Of a stretch of DNA of 28,565 bases, positions 26,605 to 28,565 are shown in pieces. The first letter of the stretch is position 1. Each line of letters starts with the position of its first letter. Source of the stretch: Bacteriovoracaceae bacterium UBA6144 (GTDB lineage Bacteria > Bdellovibrionota > Bacteriovoracia > Bacteriovoracales > Bacteriovoracaceae); contig DIVA01000033.1 in assembly GCA_002435705.1 (NCBI GenBank), positions 1-28,565 of the forward strand, read 5' to 3'. The notes below the pieces were generated by a model. That model did not search any database and was not told where the DNA came from. It saw nothing but the letters and a program-made list of their open reading frames with translations. The translations under genes and the position numbers were made by a program.

Positions 26605-27540
26605 ATGAAAAAGAGCCCCAAAAACGACCTCGTTGATGTGACGATCGATCCCACACTTCCGGCCCTGCGAGGGAGAAGCGAGCTGAAGCCATCGACGGAT
26701 GGGCCAGCGGATCCACTCACGATCTATCTCAAGGAGATTGCGCGCTACAAACTTCTCTCTCCGGAAGAAGAAGCAGAGTTGACTCAAGCTTTTTTAGATA
26801 CAGGTGACCTCGAGGTTGCCAAAAAGCTCGTCGTTGCTAATCTGCGTTTAGTGGTCAAGATTGCCATGGAATACAAACACGCCTGGCAAAATCTTATGGA
26901 CCTCATCCAAGAGGGGAACATCGGGTTGATGAAGGCCGTCTCAAAGTACGATCCTTCTAAGGGAGCAAAGCTCTCTTATTATGCCAGTTGGTGGATCCGC
27001 TCTTATATCTTGAAATACATCTTGGATAATTTCCGCCTGATTAAAATCGGGACGACGACTGAACAAAAACGCCTGTTCTATAATTTGATGAAAGAAAAAG
27101 AGCGGCTCCTGGCCTTAGGCATTGAGCCGGGCGTGAAGCTTTTGAGCGAAAATCTGGGTGTGTCTGAGAAATCAGTGGAAGAGATGGACCTGCGCCTCTC
27201 AGGTCAAGGGCATGAGGTTTCCTTAGATACTCCCGTTGAGGGCAGTAGTGGTTTAGGGAGCAGTGTGTTGGGTGATTTGTTAAAGTCGGATGCTGCGTCG
27301 CCAGAAGAGTTTTTAGAAGGGGCCCAATCCCTTGAAATTCTACAAGAGCATCTAGCGGATTTTATTAAAGACCTCAAGCCTCGGGACCAAGAGATCTTTA
27401 AAAAACGACTGCTTTCCGAGATTCCCGCCAGCCTGCAGGATATTGCCAACGACTACGGCGTCTCACGGGAGCGTATCCGACAGATTGAGGAGCGCTTAAT
27501 TTCGCAATTAAAAGTTTACATGTCTGAGTATCTCCGTTAA
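26605..27540 (+). CDS. rpoH: RNA polymerase sigma-32 (RpoH-type) factor
   Basis: A 311-residue sigma-70-family factor of the heat-shock type. Region 2 is intact (NLRLVVKIAMEY, LMDLIQEGNIGLMKAVSKYDP, KLSYYASWWIRSYI). The RpoH box, QRKLFFNLR in E. coli, reads QKRLFYNLM (154-162), which separates it from RpoD. Region 4.2 (about 276-301) carries the helix-turn-helix ASLQDIANDYGVSRERIRQIEERL. An N-terminal extension of about 35 residues before region 1.2 makes it longer than E. coli RpoH (284). No convincing ribosome site precedes ATG 26605, which may mean low or structured initiation. It lies between a secreted orphan and rpsO. Confidence 0.93.
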   Translation: MKKSPKNDLVDVTIDPTLPALRGRSELKPSTDGPADPLTIYLKEIARYKLLSPEEEAELTQAFLDTGDLEVAKKLVVANLRLVVKIAMEYKHAWQNLMDLIQEGNIGLMKAVSKYDPSKGAKLSYYASWWIRSYILKYILDNFRLIKIGTTTEQKRLFYNLMKEKERLLALGIEPGVKLLSENLGVSEKSVEEMDLRLSGQGHEVSLDTPVEGSSGLGSSVLGDLLKSDAASPEEFLEGAQSLEILQEHLADFIKDLKPRDQEIFKKRLLSEIPASLQDIANDYGVSRERIRQIEERLISQLKVYMSEYLR

Positions 27541-27561
27541 AACCTAACCCATCAATATTAT

Positions 27562-27592
27562 GACCGGCGAACTTACTCGCTAGTCCTTTTTT
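27562..27592 (+). terminator. Terminator-like hairpin between rpoH and rpsO
   Basis: Bases 27562-27585 fold into a stem: GAC pairs with GTC, then one mismatch, a G-T pair and GCGA with TCGC around a six-base loop. Six T bases follow at 27587-27592. It could end rpoH transcripts. Only 29 bases remain before the rpsO start, so an rpsO promoter may lie upstream and the structure could act as an attenuator or leader element instead. Confidence 0.45.
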
Positions 27593-27621
27593 CCGGATCC
27601 GTCTGGAAGTCAGGAGACACC

Positions 27622-27888
27622 ATGGCCACAGCAGCAAAGAACGCTGAACTCACAAAGAAGTTCGGCAAAACAGCAAAAGATTCAGGCTCAACAGGCGTTC
27701 AGATTGCCGTTTTGACTGAAAGAATCAACGAGCTTGCTCCTCACTTTGAGAAGCACTCAAAAGATCACTCTGGTAAGAGAGGTTTGATGAAGATGATTGG
27801 TCTTCGTCGCTCACTTTTGAAGTACTACGCGAAGAAAAATCCCGCGGATTACCAGAACCTTATTGGACAACTTGGAATTCGTAAGTAA
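27622..27888 (+). CDS. rpsO: Ribosomal protein uS15
   Basis: The 88-residue 30S subunit protein that binds 16S rRNA early in assembly; the length is exactly usual. The sequence contains GSTGVQIAVLTERI, HFEKHSKDHSGKRGL and the LRRSLLKYY block expected for S15. AGGAG at 27612-27616, five bases before the ATG, is a good ribosome site. It is followed by a strong terminator and then pnp, the classic rpsO-pnp order. A terminator-like hairpin at 27562-27592 lies in its leader; S15 autoregulates through its leader in other bacteria, but the structure here does not visibly match the E. coli one. Confidence 0.98.
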   Translation: MATAAKNAELTKKFGKTAKDSGSTGVQIAVLTERINELAPHFEKHSKDHSGKRGLMKMIGLRRSLLKYYAKKNPADYQNLIGQLGIRK

Positions 27889-27894
27889 CAATTT

Positions 27895-27922
27895 AAAGGG
27901 GTCGCAAGGCCCCTTTTTTTTT
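27895..27922 (+). terminator. Rho-independent terminator after rpsO
   Basis: AAAGGGG (27895-27901) pairs with CCCCTTT (27910-27916). Inside it a T-G and a C-G pair close a GCAA tetraloop at 27904-27907. The T tract runs to 27922. It lies 7 bases after the rpsO stop and separates rpsO from pnp transcription at least in part. Confidence 0.9.
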
Positions 27923-28082
27923 GATTTTAAATTTAGTTTGGGATGATGCTGGTTAAGTGATGTTAGAAGTGGAGACTCGGTTCAGGGGATATATGAGGGG
28001 TTCACCGATTTGTCGTTGGATTCCTGATTTATCTCTCGCAACCATCGCACTCAACAATCACTTCACTAATTCCCATATATTA

Positions 28083-28105
28083 AACTTCTCTGCATCAGAG
28101 GAGTT
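28083..28105 (+). promoter_or_regulatory. Hairpin in the pnp leader
   Basis: AACTTCTCTG (28083-28092) pairs with CAGAGGAGTT (28096-28105) over ten positions, one being T-G, with a three-base CAT loop. It ends 20 bases before the pnp ATG, and its right arm contains GAGGAG, which resembles a ribosome site. In E. coli a leader stem-loop cut by RNase III lets PNPase repress its own synthesis; a similar role here is inference, and the stem is short for RNase III. Confidence 0.5.
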
Positions 28106-28125
28106 CCTTTCGTTTAGAGGTATCT

Positions 28126-28565
28126 ATGATCAATAACAAAAAAACTTTTACTGTGAATTTCGGTGGCAAAGACGTCACGATTGAAACAGGCCGTTACGCT
28201 AAGCAGTCTGATGCTGCCGTGATGGTATCCTGCGAAGGCACACAAGTTCTTGTGACTTTAGTGTGTGCTCTTGAAGTCAAAGACGGACAAGACTTCTTCC
28301 CACTTTTGGTCGATTACAAAGAAAAATTCTACGCTGCAGGGAAATTCCTTGGCGGCTTCATGAAGCGCGAGTCTCGCCCGTCAAACGGTGAGATTCTCAC
28401 CATGCGTTTGATTGACCGTCCTCTCCGTCCACTCTTTCCTGAAGGCTTCATGTTTGAAACCATCATCACCGCTCAGGTGTTGAGTTACTCGGATAAGGGT
28501 GATCCTGAGATCCTCACGGGCCTAGGCGCTGCAGCCTGTTTAGCTATCTCTGATGTTCCTTTCAA
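28126..28565 (+). CDS. pnp: Polyribonucleotide nucleotidyltransferase (PNPase), N-terminal part
   Basis: The first 146 codons of PNPase, cut by the window edge. PNPase degrades RNA 3' to 5' by phosphorolysis and is part of the degradosome in many bacteria. The visible part is the first RNase PH-like domain: ETGRYAKQSDAAVMV, then FFPLLVDYKEKFYAAGKFLGGFMKRESRPS and MRLIDRPLRPLFPEGF, the last being a family signature. AGAGG at 28116-28120 lies five bases before ATG 28126. The leader holds a ten-pair hairpin 20 bases upstream. It follows rpsO after a terminator, so it probably also has its own promoter, although I could not place one convincingly. Confidence 0.97.
   Translation, partial: MINNKKTFTVNFGGKDVTIETGRYAKQSDAAVMVSCEGTQVLVTLVCALEVKDGQDFFPLLVDYKEKFYAAGKFLGGFMKRESRPSNGEILTMRLIDRPLRPLFPEGFMFETIITAQVLSYSDKGDPEILTGLGAAACLAISDVPF

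Noticed and set aside
27976..28008. GGTTCA direct repeats with CGGT/ACCG ends between rpsO and pnp
   Set aside because: The resemblance to a tRNA T-loop or an operator is superficial: there is no cloverleaf, and the inverted arms are only four bases.

Overview
The window reads as a chromosomal segment of a Bdellovibrionota-type bacterium (Bdellovibrio/Bacteriovorax relatives). This is inferred from gene content, not from a search. It carries a mevalonate-pathway operon, which is rare in proteobacteria-like Gram-negatives but reported as a signature of predatory bacteria. It also has tandem outer-membrane beta-barrel proteins, many secreted orphan proteins, a prkA-yeaH-spoVR operon and an RpoH-type sigma factor beside rpsO-pnp. 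There are 23 protein genes I accept plus one cut by the right edge (pnp). No tRNA, rRNA, CRISPR array or insertion sequence was seen, and no gene-free stretch exceeds 300 bases.

Layout. 43-5189 (+): five overlapping or abutting genes, fni, mvaA, a GYDIA-type GHMP kinase, mvaD and a mevalonate kinase. Together they could take HMG-CoA to IPP/DMAPP if the GYDIA kinase supplies the phosphomevalonate kinase step. All five look like the Bacteroidota versions by their motifs. 5213-6497 (+): two small secreted proteins, an orphan and an SGNH hydrolase. 6494-8771 (-): a crotonase-family protein, thioredoxin reductase trxB and a 101-residue orphan. 8816-11434 (+): two related outer-membrane barrel proteins in tandem. 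11422-17791 (-): an operon running M23 endopeptidase, secA, an acidic YbjQ-domain protein and glpD, the last three coupled by zero gap or overlap. 17868-18617 (-): PP2C phosphatase. 18787-23474 (+): prkA, yeaH (DUF444) and spoVR, a conserved stress/starvation operon. 23476-24876 (-): a secreted TPR-like protein. 24931-26580 (+): a secreted orphan. 26605-27540 (+): RpoH-type sigma factor. 27622-27888 (+): rpsO. 28126-end (+): pnp, cut by the window edge.

How it fits together: most of the window is housekeeping (isoprenoid supply, Sec export, thiol reduction, ribosome and RNA decay) mixed with envelope genes (M23 peptidase, barrels, SGNH hydrolase) and stress signalling (PP2C, PrkA operon, sigma-32). 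The most interesting points are the complete Bacteroidota-like mevalonate operon with its GYDIA kinase, the acidic-tail YbjQ protein coupled to secA, the paired barrels with a shared N-terminal domain, leader hairpins before rpsO and pnp, and palindromes in divergent promoter regions. All three convergent gene junctions are squeezed to overlaps or a 1-base gap.
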